Assembly (NCBI RefSeq): GCF_014637085.1
Contig: NZ_BMEU01000007.1
Coordinates: 98,135-162,134, forward strand
Direction of reading: 5' to 3'
Length of the DNA stretch: 64,000 nt
Source of the DNA: Comamonas phosphati
GTDB taxonomy: Bacteria > Pseudomonadota > Gammaproteobacteria > Burkholderiales > Burkholderiaceae_C
The position numbers and the translations under genes were made by a program. Below are positions 46,508 to 56,947 of the stretch, in pieces. Every line of letters begins with the position of its first letter. Position 1 is the first letter of the stretch. Under the pieces are notes generated by a model that searched no databases, had not been told where the DNA came from, and was given only the letters and a program-made list of their open reading frames with translations.

Positions 46508-47341
46508 ATGAAAAAAGACGATATTGCGGCCTCCGCCAAGCCTAGCGTCCAGGTTCTGGAGCGCATGTTCACGTTGATCGACGTGTTGGCCTCGCGTGAG
46601 GAAGCGGTGTCTCTCAAGGAGATCAGCGAACGTACCGGCCTGCACCCCTCGACCACGCATCGCATTCTCAACGATCTGGCCCTGGGCCGCTTCGTCGACC
46701 GCCCCGAATCGGGCAGCTATCGCCTGGGCATGCGCTTCCTGGAGCTGGGCAATCTGGTCAAAGCGCGACTGAACGTGCGCGAAGCCGCCATCACCCCCAT
46801 GCGCCAGCTACACCGGCAGATCCAGCAGCCGGTCAGCCTTTCGGTGCGCCAGGGCGACGAGATCGTCTACGTGGAGCGCGCCTATAGCGAGCGCTCCGGC
46901 ATGCAGGTGGTACGCGCCATCGGCGGCCACGCCCCCTTGCATCTCACCTCCAACGGCAAGCTGTTTCTGGCCGCCGACGACAGCCAGCAGGTGCGGGCCT
47001 ACGCCACGCGCACCGGCCTGCCTGGCAAGACCCATTTCAGCATCACCCAGATGGCCGATCTGGAGCACGAGCTGGACCGTGTTCGCCAGCACGGCATCGC
47101 GCGCGACAACGAAGAGCTGGAGCTTGGCGTGCGCTGCATGGCCGCAGGCATCTACGACGACCAGAACAAGCTGATCGCCGGCCTGTCGATTTCCGCTCCC
47201 GCCGACCGGCTCGACGAAAGCTGGGCTCCCCGCCTGCAGGCCACGGCACAGGAAATATCCGCGGCCCTCGGCTTCAACGGCAGCCGGCCCGCAGTACCGC
47301 CGGCACACCCCTATGCACGCAGCCACCCCTCCCGTACCTGA
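46508..47341 (+). CDS. IclR family transcriptional regulator
   Basis: Regulator with an N-terminal winged helix (VQVLERMFTLIDVLASREEA; SLKEISERTGLHPSTTHRIL, about 35-54) and a C-terminal GAF-like effector domain (VSLSVRQGDEIVYVERAYSE; APLHLTSNGKLFLA; GIARDNEELELGVRCMAAGI). 277 residues, usual for the family, with a Pro-rich tail. No catabolic operon is adjacent, so the regulon is not evident. The effector is unknown. Confidence 0.9.
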   Translation: MKKDDIAASAKPSVQVLERMFTLIDVLASREEAVSLKEISERTGLHPSTTHRILNDLALGRFVDRPESGSYRLGMRFLELGNLVKARLNVREAAITPMRQLHRQIQQPVSLSVRQGDEIVYVERAYSERSGMQVVRAIGGHAPLHLTSNGKLFLAADDSQQVRAYATRTGLPGKTHFSITQMADLEHELDRVRQHGIARDNEELELGVRCMAAGIYDDQNKLIAGLSISAPADRLDESWAPRLQATAQEISAALGFNGSRPAVPPAHPYARSHPSRT

Positions 47342-47360
47342 TCCAGGGCACATCAAAACA

Positions 47361-47380
47361 AATAGCAGCCAGCGCTTGCA
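47361..47380. repeat. AGCAGCCAGCGCTTG short repeat
   Basis: AATAGCAGCCAGCGCTTGCA in the 180-base gap between the IclR gene and pbpG; a half-copy of the palindrome that forms the terminator at 23471..23503. Confidence 0.55.
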
Positions 47381-47474
47381 TTGAGAGAGATCCAGATAGG
47401 AACCCTCAAGAATCCAAAACGGATCAAGCGTGACCCGCTATCAAGTTTGCGATCGAAAACGATTGCCGCATGAA

Positions 47475-47500
47475 AAAGGCGCTACCGAGGTAGCGCCTTT
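47475..47500. terminator. bidirectional terminator between the IclR gene and pbpG
   Basis: Perfect 12-bp stem AAAGGCGCTACC / GGTAGCGCCTTT with a 2-base nominal loop (4 or more in practice), with an A-run on one side and TTTGGTTT on the other. Confidence 0.85.
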
Positions 47501-47522
47501 GGTTTGAAGCCTGCGGACAGGA

Positions 47523-48698
47523 TCAGCCGCGGATCCGGTGCGAGATGCCGCTGCTGGCGGTGGGACCCATGCCTTCCACCCAGTGGCGCACGCGTTCGGC
47601 ATCGGCAATCCGGCTGAACCTGCCGGCTGAATCCAGGAACACCATGATGAGCTTGCGGCCCGCCACCTGCGCCTGCATCACGAGGCAGCGGCCGGCTTCG
47701 GAGATATAGCCGGTCTTTTGCAGGCCGATATCCCAGTGGTCGCTCTTGACCAGACGGTTGGTGTTGTTGAACTGCAGCGTGCGACGGCCCACGGCGACCT
47801 CGTAGCCCGGCGAGGTCGTGTATTCCCGCATCAGCGGATCGCTGTGCGCCACATTGACCAGCAGCGCCAGATCACGTGCGCTGGACTGGTTGCTGCTCGA
47901 CAGACCCGTGGGCTCCACATAGCGCGTGTCGCGCATGCCCAGCTGCTGAGCCTTGGAGTTCATCAGCTGCACAAACTGCGCCAGGCCGCCGGGATAGGTG
48001 CGCCCCAGCGCATGGGCCGCGCGGTTTTCGCTGGACATCAACGCCAGATGCAGCATCTCGGCACGCGACAGGGTCGTGCCCACCGCCAGGCGCGAGCGGC
48101 TGAACTTCTCCGTGTCCACATCATCTTGCGTGATGGTGATCATCTCATCCATGGGCAGGCGTGCCTGGGAGATGAGCAGGCCGGTCATCAGCTTGGTCAG
48201 CGAGGCGATCGGCAGCACGGCCTGGTCGTTCTTGCTCAGCAGGACCTCGTGCGTATCCTGGTCCATCACAAAAGCCACGCTGCTTTCCAGATCGAGCGGA
48301 TCGGTGACCGAATGCAGGCCGGCCATCTGGCCATAGGACAGCCGCTCCGCAACCACCGGGGCCGCCAGAGCACGTGCCGGCACGGACACCTTGGTGGCCG
48401 CGAGGCGTCCGCCAAGATGCACCGCCTTTGCCGCAGCGACCTTCTCATGCCTGCCGCGCAATTCAACCGCCACCCGGGTCTTGCCGGCGGGTTTGGCGGC
48501 CGCCACCTTGGCAGCACTCTTGGACGCCGTTTTTGCTCCAGATTTATGAGCAGAAGCAACAGCAACTGCCGGCTTTTTGACTGCTTTTTTGGATGCAGGC
48601 GCAGCATGCACCGCAGGAGCCAGCAAAGCGCAGCTCAGCACGGCCAAAGACACCGCATGAGAGACCAGACCGGGGCGAGATAGGCGAAGCAGCGGCAT
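47523..48698 (-). CDS. pbpG: D-alanyl-D-alanine endopeptidase (PBP7-like, S11 family)
   Basis: Periplasmic peptidase that cuts peptidoglycan cross-links. The 391 residues have a signal peptide (to about residue 32, AVHA|A), a 70-residue Ala/Lys-rich linker that may bind the wall, then the penicillin-binding catalytic core with ASLTKLM (SxxK), SEN and KTG (LQKTGYIS). There is no C-terminal membrane anchor, consistent with PbpG rather than DacA. Single-gene unit convergent with the IclR gene. Confidence 0.92.
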   Translation of the reverse strand: MPLLRLSRPGLVSHAVSLAVLSCALLAPAVHAAPASKKAVKKPAVAVASAHKSGAKTASKSAAKVAAAKPAGKTRVAVELRGRHEKVAAAKAVHLGGRLAATKVSVPARALAAPVVAERLSYGQMAGLHSVTDPLDLESSVAFVMDQDTHEVLLSKNDQAVLPIASLTKLMTGLLISQARLPMDEMITITQDDVDTEKFSRSRLAVGTTLSRAEMLHLALMSSENRAAHALGRTYPGGLAQFVQLMNSKAQQLGMRDTRYVEPTGLSSSNQSSARDLALLVNVAHSDPLMREYTTSPGYEVAVGRRTLQFNNTNRLVKSDHWDIGLQKTGYISEAGRCLVMQAQVAGRKLIMVFLDSAGRFSRIADAERVRHWVEGMGPTASSGISHRIRG

Positions 48699-48740
48699 GC
48701 GATACTCCAGGCAGCAAAATGTGAGAAATTACTTCAGGCA

Positions 48741-48778
48741 AAAAAGTTGTTTAAATACAATCACTTAAACAACTTTTT
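48741..48778. terminator. AT-rich bidirectional hairpin between leuA and pbpG
   Basis: Perfect 14-bp inverted repeat AAAAAGTTGTTTAA / TTAAACAACTTTTT with a 10-base loop, 32 bases past the leuA stop. Its A/T composition is unusual here. It can end leuA transcription; it also lies 43 bases before the pbpG ATG and might contain the pbpG promoter. Confidence 0.75.
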
Positions 48779-48810
48779 AGATAATCTGAGTGAGATTATA
48801 AATCCTGTCC

Positions 48811-50349
48811 TTATCCTTGTGCAGCCACAATCTCGCTATTGCCTTGCAATTTGTTCAAGGCGCTGAGATAGGCCTTGGCCGAAGCGACCACGATATCCGG
48901 GTCCGCCCCCACGCCGTTGACCACCCGGCCGTTGCGCTGCAGGCGCACCGTCACCTCGCCCTGGCTTTCGGTGGAGCCGCTGATGGCATTGACCGAATAC
49001 AGCAGCATTTCGGCACCGCTTCGGATCTCCGATTCAATGGCCTTGAACGATGCGTCGACCGGGCCATTGCCTTCGGAACTGGCCTTGACCTCCCTGCCCT
49101 CGCTGCTGAAGACGACGGTGGCGTGTGGGCGCTCACCCGTCTCGCTTTGCTGCGCCAGCGAGATGAAGTGGAAGGTATCCACCCGGTCCTGCGCGCCCTG
49201 GGCGTTCACCAAGGCCAGGATGTCCTCGTCGAAGATCTCGCTCTTGCGGTCCGCCAGCTCCTTGAAGTTCGCAAAGGCGGTGTTGATGGCGGCCTCGCTG
49301 TCCAGCTCCACCCCCAGCTCCTGCAAGCGCTGCTTGAAGGCATTGCGGCCCGAGAGCTTGCCCAGCACGATCTTGTTGGCGGCCCAGCCCACGTCTTCGG
49401 CGCGCATGATTTCGTAGGTGTCGCGCGCCTTGAGCACGCCGTCCTGGTGGATGCCCGAGGCATGGGCGAAGGCATTGGCGCCCACCACGGCCTTGTTGGG
49501 CTGCACCACGAAGCCCGTGGTCTGGCTGACCATGCGGCTGGCGGCCAGGATGTGCTGGGGGTCGATGTTGAGATCCAGGCCGAAGTAGTCCTTGCGGGTC
49601 TTGACCGCCATGACGATTTCTTCAAGTGAGCAATTACCCGCGCGCTCGCCCAGGCCGTTGATCGTGCACTCAACCTGGCGTGCGCCGCCGATCTTCACGC
49701 CGGCCAGGGAGTTGGCCACCGCCATGCCCAGGTCATTGTGGCAATGCACGGACCAGACGGCCTTGTCGCTGTTGGGCACCCGTTCGCGCAGATTCTTGAC
49801 GAAGTTGCCGTACAGCTCGGGAATCGCATAGCCCACGGTATCGGGCACATTGATGGTGGTGGCGCCCTCGTTGATCACCGCCTCGATCACGCGGCACAGG
49901 AAGTCCGGCTCGCTGCGGTAGCCGTCCTCGGCACTGAACTCGATGTCATCGAGCAGGTTGCGCCCGAAGCGCACGGCCAGCGTGGCCTGCTCCAGCACCT
50001 GCTCCGGGCTCATGCGCAGCTTTTTCTCCATGTGCAGCGGGCTGGTGGCAATGAAGGTATGGATGCGCGCGCGATTGGCCCCCTTCAGGGCTTCGGCCGA
50101 ACGCGAGATATCGCGGTCGTTGGCGCGCGACAGCGAGCAGATCGTGGAGTCCTTGATGGCCTGGGCAATGGCCTGGATGGACTCGAAATCCCCGTTGGAG
50201 GCCGCGGCAAAGCCGGCCTCGATCACGTCGACCTTCAGGCGCTCGAGCTGGCGCGCGATGCGCAGCTTCTCGTCGCGCGTCATGGATGCGCCGGGAGACT
50301 GCTCTCCGTCACGCAAGGTGGTATCGAAAATGATGAGCTGGTCGGCCAT
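48811..50349 (-). CDS. leuA: 2-isopropylmalate synthase, short LeuA type
   Basis: Condenses acetyl-CoA and 2-oxoisovalerate, the first committed step of leucine synthesis. The 512 residues have the TIM-barrel HMGL-like domain ([62 protein letters not shown]) and the C-terminal LeuA allosteric domain (from about 390) for leucine feedback. ATG 50349 was chosen over a longer frame. It is the second of two unlike IPMS genes in tandem, separated from the first by a terminator. Confidence 0.94.
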   Translation of the reverse strand: MADQLIIFDTTLRDGEQSPGASMTRDEKLRIARQLERLKVDVIEAGFAAASNGDFESIQAIAQAIKDSTICSLSRANDRDISRSAEALKGANRARIHTFIATSPLHMEKKLRMSPEQVLEQATLAVRFGRNLLDDIEFSAEDGYRSEPDFLCRVIEAVINEGATTINVPDTVGYAIPELYGNFVKNLRERVPNSDKAVWSVHCHNDLGMAVANSLAGVKIGGARQVECTINGLGERAGNCSLEEIVMAVKTRKDYFGLDLNIDPQHILAASRMVSQTTGFVVQPNKAVVGANAFAHASGIHQDGVLKARDTYEIMRAEDVGWAANKIVLGKLSGRNAFKQRLQELGVELDSEAAINTAFANFKELADRKSEIFDEDILALVNAQGAQDRVDTFHFISLAQQSETGERPHATVVFSSEGREVKASSEGNGPVDASFKAIESEIRSGAEMLLYSVNAISGSTESQGEVTVRLQRNGRVVNGVGADPDIVVASAKAYLSALNKLQGNSEIVAAQG

Positions 50350-50405
50350 GGTGGGTCTCTCTTCTTGTTGATGGAGGCACCAACGGCAAGCCGTTGAATG
50401 CCGAT

Positions 50406-50435
50406 AAAAAAACCGGTGCGCTTGTGGCACACCGG
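50406..50435 (-). terminator. terminator between the two leuA genes
   Basis: Stem CCGGTG / CACCGG with an 11-base loop and seven T residues on the minus strand, 12 bases past the stop of the upstream leuA. Confidence 0.85.
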
Positions 50436-50447
50436 CTGGCTCCTGGT

Positions 50448-52118
50448 TCAGGCGGTTGCGGCCTCTTCAGCGGCCGGGACGCGCTGCAATCCCGAGATGA
50501 TGGCGCGAAGCGAGGCCGACACGATATTGGCATCCACCCCAGCACCGTAGACCACCTGCGACTCGTCGATGCGCAGCTCCACGTAGGCGATGGCCTTGGC
50601 GTTGGCACCCTCGCCAATGGCATGTTCGGCATAGTTGAGCACGCGCACGGAGCGGCCCACCTTCTCCGACAGAGCCTGCACGAAGGCGTCGATGGGGCCT
50701 GTGCCCTCGCCCTGCAGCGAATGCTTTTCGCCACCCACGACCACGTCCGCCGACAGACTCACCACGCCGTCGTCTTCCTGCAGGCGGTACTGGGGCGCCT
50801 TGACCGATTGCAGGCCGTACTCGCGCTGGAACAGCGCCCACAGGTCGGCCGCAGCCAGCTCCTTGCCGCAGGCGTCCATTTCGCGCTGCACCACCTGGCT
50901 GAACTCGATCTGCAGGCGGCGCGGCAGCTGCAAGCCGTATTCGCTCTCGAGCAGGTAGGCAATGCCGCCCTTGCCCGACTGGCTGTTGACGCGGATCACG
51001 GCTTCGTAGCTGCGGCCCAGGTCCTTGGGGTCGATGGGCAGATAGGGCATATCCCAGATATCGCCTTCCTTGTGGGCGGCGAAAGCCTTCTTGATGGCAT
51101 CCTGGTGGGAGCCGGAGAAGGAGGTGTAGACCAGATCACCCACGTAAGGGTGACGGGGATGCACGGGCAACTGGTTGCAATGCTCAACCGTTGCGCGGAT
51201 ATCGTCGATGTTGGAGAAGTCCAGGCCAGGGTTCACGCCCTGGATATACATGTTCAGCGCCACATTGACCACGTCGAGGTTGCCGGTGCGCTCGCCGTTG
51301 CCGAACAGGCAGCCTTCAAGGCGGTCGGCGCCGGCCATCAAGGCGAGTTCGGCAGCGGCCGTGCCCGTGCCGCGGTCGTTATGGGGATGCACCGAGATCA
51401 CCACGCTGTCGCGGCGCTCGATGTGGCGGTGCGTCCACTCCACCATGTCGGCAAAGATATTGGGCGTGGAGTGCTCCACCGTGGTGGGCAGATTGATGAT
51501 GCACTTGTTCCCGGGCGTGGGCTGCCACACGGCAGTCACGGCGTCGATCACGCGCTTGGAGAATTCCAGCTCGGTGTCCGAATACATCTCGGGCGAATAC
51601 TGGAAGGTCCACTTCGTCTGGGGATAGTTGGCGGCGATGTCCTTGAACAGCTGGGCGTTGGTGGTGGCCAGCTCCACGATCTCATCCTGGCTCATGTTGA
51701 GCACCACGCGGCGCATCACGGGCGCTGTGGCGTTGTAGAGGTGGACGATGGCGCGGGGCACGCCTTCCAGCGCTTCGAAGGTGCGGCGGATCAGGTGCTC
51801 GCGGGCCTGGGTCAGCACCTGGATGGTCACGTCATCGGGAATGCGCTTTTCCTCGATGAGCTTGCGCATGAAGTCGAATTCGGTCTGCGATGCCGAAGGA
51901 AAGCCCACCTCGATTTCCTTGAAGCCGATCTTCACGAGCTGCTCGAACATGCGCATCTTGCGCTCGATGTCCATGGGCTCGATCAAGGCCTGGTTGCCAT
52001 CACGCAGGTCCACGCTGCACCAGACCGGAGGCTTGCTGATCACCGCGTCGGGCCAGGTGCGGTCGGTGAGGCGCACAGGAGCGAAAGAGCGGTACTTGGT
52101 CGAAGGGTTTTGCAACAT
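50448..52118 (-). CDS. leuA: 2-isopropylmalate synthase, long LeuA type
   Basis: A second isopropylmalate synthase from the distinct long subgroup also found in actinobacteria and yeast. The 556 residues have a variant active-site start ([17 protein letters not shown]), [30 protein letters not shown] and a LeuA dimer/allosteric domain (from about 425). It is only distantly similar to the short copy at 48811, so this is not a recent duplication. Start [15 protein letters not shown]. Directly preceded by the leucine attenuator (52172..52303), making it the likely main target of that control. Confidence 0.93.
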   Translation of the reverse strand: MLQNPSTKYRSFAPVRLTDRTWPDAVISKPPVWCSVDLRDGNQALIEPMDIERKMRMFEQLVKIGFKEIEVGFPSASQTEFDFMRKLIEEKRIPDDVTIQVLTQAREHLIRRTFEALEGVPRAIVHLYNATAPVMRRVVLNMSQDEIVELATTNAQLFKDIAANYPQTKWTFQYSPEMYSDTELEFSKRVIDAVTAVWQPTPGNKCIINLPTTVEHSTPNIFADMVEWTHRHIERRDSVVISVHPHNDRGTGTAAAELALMAGADRLEGCLFGNGERTGNLDVVNVALNMYIQGVNPGLDFSNIDDIRATVEHCNQLPVHPRHPYVGDLVYTSFSGSHQDAIKKAFAAHKEGDIWDMPYLPIDPKDLGRSYEAVIRVNSQSGKGGIAYLLESEYGLQLPRRLQIEFSQVVQREMDACGKELAAADLWALFQREYGLQSVKAPQYRLQEDDGVVSLSADVVVGGEKHSLQGEGTGPIDAFVQALSEKVGRSVRVLNYAEHAIGEGANAKAIAYVELRIDESQVVYGAGVDANIVSASLRAIISGLQRVPAAEEAATA

Positions 52119-52171
52119 GGTGAGTCTATGAGTTGAAATCAAGGGAAATTGAGCCCATTTCCAGCGACGCC

Positions 52172-52208
52172 CAAAAGCAAAACGGCCCGTCGCTGATGCT
52201 ACGGGCCG
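52172..52208 (-). terminator. attenuator terminator upstream of leuA
   Basis: Minus-strand stem CGGCCCGT / ACGGGCCG with a 10-base loop, followed by TTTTGCTTTT. It lies 41 bases after the leader-peptide stop and 54 bases before the leuA ATG: the position of a transcription attenuator. Confidence 0.85.
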
Positions 52209-52249
52209 CCAAGTAGGGTGTTTGTACGAGGGTGTGTTGTACGCGCGCG

Positions 52250-52303
52250 CTACTTTCTCTGCCCGTTGGACATTAGTAGTAGAGCTAGCGACAGGTTTTG
52301 CAT
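52250..52303 (-). CDS. leuL: leuA leader peptide (leucine attenuator)
   Basis: A 17-codon frame, [17 protein letters not shown], ending TAG. Five of 17 residues are Leu: one CTG and four CTA, a rare codon in GC-rich genomes, three of them consecutive. Together with the downstream terminator this is a textbook leader: ribosome stalling at Leu codons when charged leucyl-tRNA is short would favour an antiterminator. A TAGAGT -10-like hexamer is only seven bases before the ATG, so the transcript might start at or near the AUG. I could not settle the antiterminator fold by eye. Confidence 0.82.
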   Translation of the reverse strand: MQNLSLALLLMSNGQRK

Positions 52304-52358
52304 GCGAACTACTCTAACACAAGTCTTGTCTGCGGCGCCAGGGGGGTTTCTGCGCGAC

Positions 52359-53228
52359 TCAGTCGTCGTGCAGGCCGCGCTCGTCGGGCTCGTCCGTGGA
52401 GGTCGCCACGATGCTCACCTGCTCGCCCTTGGCGCGGCGCCAGGCGTAGATGATGTAGCCCGAGATCGAATAGCCTACGAACACCAGGAACAGCATGGTG
52501 GCCGGCTCGACGCTGACCACGGCCATCAGCAGCGCCACGACCACCAGGCTCACGAACGGCATGCTCTTGGCGCCGCCTATGTCCTTGAAGCTGTAGTAGG
52601 GGATATTGGTCACCATGGTCAGGCCCGCGAACAGCGTGATGGCGAACATGATCCAGGACAGGTCCTCGCGATCGGTAGGATAGCCACCGAACCAGGAGAT
52701 GACCTCACCGAAGATCGGCACGTCGCGGTGCGAGACCAGGAGCGCGCTGGTCAGCCAGATGAATCCCGCCACCAGGGCTGCGGCCGCCGGCGACGGCATG
52801 CCCTGGAAATAGCGCTTGTCCACCACGCCGGTGTTCACGTTGAAACGCGCCAGCCGCAGCGCCGCGCAGGCGCAGTAGACGAAGGCCGCGATCCAGCCCC
52901 AGCGGCCCAGGGGGCGCAGCGCCCATTCGTAGGCGATCAACGCGGGTGCCGCGCCGAAGGAGACCATGTCCGACAGCGAGTCCATCTGCTCGCCGAAGGC
53001 GCTTTGCGTGTGCGTCATGCGGGCCACGCGGCCGTCGAGGCTGTCGAGCACCATGGCGCAGAACACGCCCACGGCAGCCAGCTCGAACTTGCCGTTCATG
53101 GCCATGACGATGGCATAGAAACCGCCAAAAAGCGCCGCCAGGGTGAACAGATTGGGCAGCACGTAAATGCCTTTGCGCAGCTTGCGCGGCATGCCGCCCA
53201 TTTCCCCAGGCTCATTGCCGTTTTGCAT
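52359..53228 (-). CDS. pssA: CDP-diacylglycerol--serine O-phosphatidyltransferase
   Basis: Makes phosphatidylserine from CDP-diacylglycerol and serine, the route to phosphatidylethanolamine, in the inner membrane. The 289 residues have the CDP-alcohol phosphotransferase signature DSLDGRVARMTHTQSAFGEQ continuing to MDSLSD (about 62-88) and about eight hydrophobic spans. The substrate is the product of CdsA encoded at 1176. It lies between ilvC and the leuA leader on the same strand, a conserved betaproteobacterial arrangement. Confidence 0.94.
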   Translation of the reverse strand: MQNGNEPGEMGGMPRKLRKGIYVLPNLFTLAALFGGFYAIVMAMNGKFELAAVGVFCAMVLDSLDGRVARMTHTQSAFGEQMDSLSDMVSFGAAPALIAYEWALRPLGRWGWIAAFVYCACAALRLARFNVNTGVVDKRYFQGMPSPAAAALVAGFIWLTSALLVSHRDVPIFGEVISWFGGYPTDREDLSWIMFAITLFAGLTMVTNIPYYSFKDIGGAKSMPFVSLVVVALLMAVVSVEPATMLFLVFVGYSISGYIIYAWRRAKGEQVSIVATSTDEPDERGLHDD

Positions 53229-53240
53229 TCAACAGACCTC

Positions 53241-53275
53241 CAGTGCTTGCATGATCAGCGCATGCAGCTATTAAA
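53241..53275. repeat. AGTGCTTG/AGCTATT degenerate short repeat
   Basis: CAGTGCTTGCAT..ATGCAGCTATTAAAA lies just upstream of pssA and resembles the AGCTGCCAGCGCTTG family; decayed copy. Confidence 0.4.
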
Positions 53276-53345
53276 ACCATAGTATTCAAAGCAAGCACCC
53301 GACGGCGCCGCCAGCGGCATCAGTGTACCCGTGCCGCACCCATGA

Positions 53346-53370
53346 AGAAAAAAGCCGCCCCATGGGCGGC
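53346..53370 (-). terminator. terminator of ilvC
   Basis: Perfect stem GCCGCCC / GGGCGGC with a 3-base loop and six T residues on the minus strand, 54 bases past the ilvC stop. Confidence 0.88.
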
Positions 53371-53424
53371 CTGTACAGGAAGATGGAACGGCTGGAAAAA
53401 TATCCCGCCGTCCAGCACATCCTT

Positions 53425-54471
<1,047 letters not shown>

Positions 54472-54498
54472 TTAAAAAAGTACGAAATTTCAAACGTA

Positions 54499-54990
54499 TC
54501 AGACGCGCAGGATGCGCTCGCCGCGGCCGATGCCCGAGGCACCGGTGCGCACGGTTTCCAGGATGGCGGTACGGTCCAGGGCCTGCAGGAAGGCATCGTT
54601 CTTGGACTGGTCGCCGGTCAGCTCGACCGTGTAGCTCTTTTCCGTCACGTCGATGATGCGGCCGCGGAAGATGTCCGCCATGCGCTTCATCTCCTCGCGT
54701 TCCTTGCCCACGGCACGCACCTTGACCATCATGAGCTCGCGCTCGGTGTAGGAGCCTTCCGTCAGGTCCACCACTTTAACCACCTCAATCAGGCGATTCA
54801 GGTGTTTTGTGATTTGCTCGATGACGTCGTCCGAGCCCGTGGTCTGGATCGTCATGCGCGACAGCGATGCGTCCTCAGTGGGCGCCACGGTCAGCGATTC
54901 GATGTTGTAGCCGCGGGCCGAGAACAGGCCCACGACGCGAGACAGTGCTCCAGGCTCGTTCTCGAGCAGCACGGCGATGATGTGTTTCAT
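54499..54990 (-). CDS. ilvH: acetolactate synthase small (regulatory) subunit
   Basis: Regulatory subunit that activates IlvB and confers valine feedback inhibition. The 163 residues have the N-terminal ACT domain starting MKHIIAVLLENEPGALSRVV and a C-terminal ALS_ss domain with VKVRAVGKEREEMKRMADIF and VELTGDQSKNDAF. It lies between ilvB (170-base gap) and ilvC (57-base gap). Confidence 0.96.
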   Translation of the reverse strand: MKHIIAVLLENEPGALSRVVGLFSARGYNIESLTVAPTEDASLSRMTIQTTGSDDVIEQITKHLNRLIEVVKVVDLTEGSYTERELMMVKVRAVGKEREEMKRMADIFRGRIIDVTEKSYTVELTGDQSKNDAFLQALDRTAILETVRTGASGIGRGERILRV

Positions 54991-55159
54991 TGGGAGATTC
55001 CTCTTTTCGCCGCCCTCCCCTGGTGCCGGTAAGCACCAAGCTTGGCAGACAATAGATTCGTCAGATTAAACGCTATGATGAATGTAGCTGCTTGCGCTTG
55101 CGGTGTCTGGCTGCGAGGCTGATTTCATACAAACAATGACATGAAACCAGCCATCGCCA

Positions 55160-56947
55160 TCACAGATCGTCCGCGCCCAACAGCATTTCCGTGATGCCCC
55201 GACCCGCCTGCACCATGGGGAACACGTTCTCGGTGGGGTCGGTGCGGAAATCCAGGAACACCGTCTTGCTCTCTTCGCGAACAATGCGGCGCGCCTCGCG
55301 CAGTGCGCCTTCCACGTCGGCAGGCTTTTCGATCAGCATGCCGCGGTGGCCGAAGGCTTCGGCCAGCTTCACGAAGTCGGGCAGCGAGTCCATGTAGCTG
55401 CTGGAGTAGCGGCCCGAGTACTCGATCTCCTGCCACTGGCGCACCATGCCCAGGAAGCGGTTGTTCAGCGCGCAGATCACCACCGGCGTGTTGTACTGGC
55501 GACAGGTGGCCAGCTCCTGGATGTTCATCTGGATCGAGCCCTCGCCCGTGATGCAGAAGACTTCCGAGTCGGGCTTGGCCAGCTTGATGCCCATGGCATA
55601 GGGCAGGCCCACGCCCATGGTGCCCAGGCCGCCGGAGTTGATCCAGCGGCGCGGCTCGTCGAAGCGGTAGTATTGCGCAGCCCACATCTGGTGCTGGCCG
55701 ACGTCGGATGTGATGTAGGCGTCGGCATCCTTGGTCATGCTCCAGAGCGTATCGACCACATACTGGGGCTTGATCACCTCGGTATTGGTCCTGTCGTAGC
55801 TCAGGCAGTCGCGGCTGCGCCAGCCCTCGATGGTTTCCCACCACTGCGCCAGGGCGCCGCCGTCGGATTTCTGGCCGGATTCGCGCAGCATGGCGATCAG
55901 CTCGCCCAGCACGTCCTTGACGTCGCCCACGATGGGCACGTCCACCTTCACGCGCTTGGAAATCGAGGACGGATCGACGTCGATGTGGATGATCTTGCGT
56001 TCCACCGACATGAAGTGCTTGGGGTTGCCGATCACGCGGTCGTCGAAGCGCGCCCCCACAGCCAGCAGCACGTCGCAGTTCTGCATGGCGTTGTTGGCTT
56101 CGATCGTGCCGTGCATGCCCAGCATGCCCAGGAACTTGCGCTCGCTGGCCGGATAGGCCCCCAGGCCCATCAGCGTGTGCGTGACGGGATAGCCCAGCAT
56201 GTCCACCAGGGTGCGCAGCTCGTTGCAGGCATTGCCCAGCAGAACGCCGCCGCCCGTGTAGATATAGGGGCGCTTGGCGTTGAGCAGCTGCTGCAATGCC
56301 TTGCGGATCTGGCCCGCATGACCCTTTCTGACCGGGTTGTACGAGCGCATCTCCACTTTTTCGGGATAGCCCGTGTAAAGCGCTTTCTTGAAGGACACGT
56401 CCTTGGGAACGTCCACCACCACGGGACCGGGACGGCCGGTGCGGGCAATGTGGAAGGCCTTCTTCATGGTCGCGGCCAGATCGCGCACGTCCTTGACCAG
56501 GAAGTTGTGCTTGACGATGGGCCGGGTGATACCGACGGTATCGCATTCCTGGAATGCGTCGGTACCGATGTAATTGGTCGAGGTCTGGCCGGCGATCACC
56601 ACGATGGGGATGGAATCGGTATAGGCGGTTGCGATGCCGGTGACGGCATTGGTCAGGCCGGGGCCGGAAGTCACCAGCGCCACGCCCACCTCGCCGGTGG
56701 CGCGCGCAAAGCCGTCGGCAGCATGCACCGCGGCCTGCTCATGGCGGACCAGCACATGCTGGATGCTGTCCTGCTTGTAGAGCGCGTCGTAGATGTAGAG
56801 CACCGCGCCGCCGGGATAGCCCCACAGGTGCTTGACACCTTCGGCCTGCAGCGACTTGATGAGGATTTCGGCGCCCATCAGTTCCTGAGCGCCCGTCTGG
56901 GCAGATGCTGCGGCCGCGGAGGCCATCTCAGCCTTGGAGATTTCCAT
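55160..56947 (-). CDS. ilvB: acetolactate synthase large (catalytic) subunit
   Basis: ThDP- and FAD-dependent condensation of pyruvate with pyruvate or 2-oxobutyrate, first common step of branched-chain synthesis. The 595 residues show the three domains of the family: N-terminal pyrimidine-binding (KHLWGYPGGAVLYIYDAL; catalytic Glu in RHEQAAVHAADGFARATG), central FAD-binding, and C-terminal ThDP/Mg (ITGEGSIQMNIQELATCRQY, ALNNRFLG). ATG 56947 with AAAGG upstream was preferred to an in-frame TTG two codons earlier. First gene of ilvBHC, divergent from the sigma-factor operon. Confidence 0.97.
   Translation of the reverse strand: MEISKAEMASAAAASAQTGAQELMGAEILIKSLQAEGVKHLWGYPGGAVLYIYDALYKQDSIQHVLVRHEQAAVHAADGFARATGEVGVALVTSGPGLTNAVTGIATAYTDSIPIVVIAGQTSTNYIGTDAFQECDTVGITRPIVKHNFLVKDVRDLAATMKKAFHIARTGRPGPVVVDVPKDVSFKKALYTGYPEKVEMRSYNPVRKGHAGQIRKALQQLLNAKRPYIYTGGGVLLGNACNELRTLVDMLGYPVTHTLMGLGAYPASERKFLGMLGMHGTIEANNAMQNCDVLLAVGARFDDRVIGNPKHFMSVERKIIHIDVDPSSISKRVKVDVPIVGDVKDVLGELIAMLRESGQKSDGGALAQWWETIEGWRSRDCLSYDRTNTEVIKPQYVVDTLWSMTKDADAYITSDVGQHQMWAAQYYRFDEPRRWINSGGLGTMGVGLPYAMGIKLAKPDSEVFCITGEGSIQMNIQELATCRQYNTPVVICALNNRFLGMVRQWQEIEYSGRYSSSYMDSLPDFVKLAEAFGHRGMLIEKPADVEGALREARRIVREESKTVFLDFRTDPTENVFPMVQAGRGITEMLLGADDL

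Noticed and set aside
52304-52358. Strong -35/-10 promoter before the leucine leader
   Set aside because: Only a TAGAGT -10-like hexamer is visible; no -35 at the right spacing, so no promoter feature is claimed and read-through from pssA remains possible.
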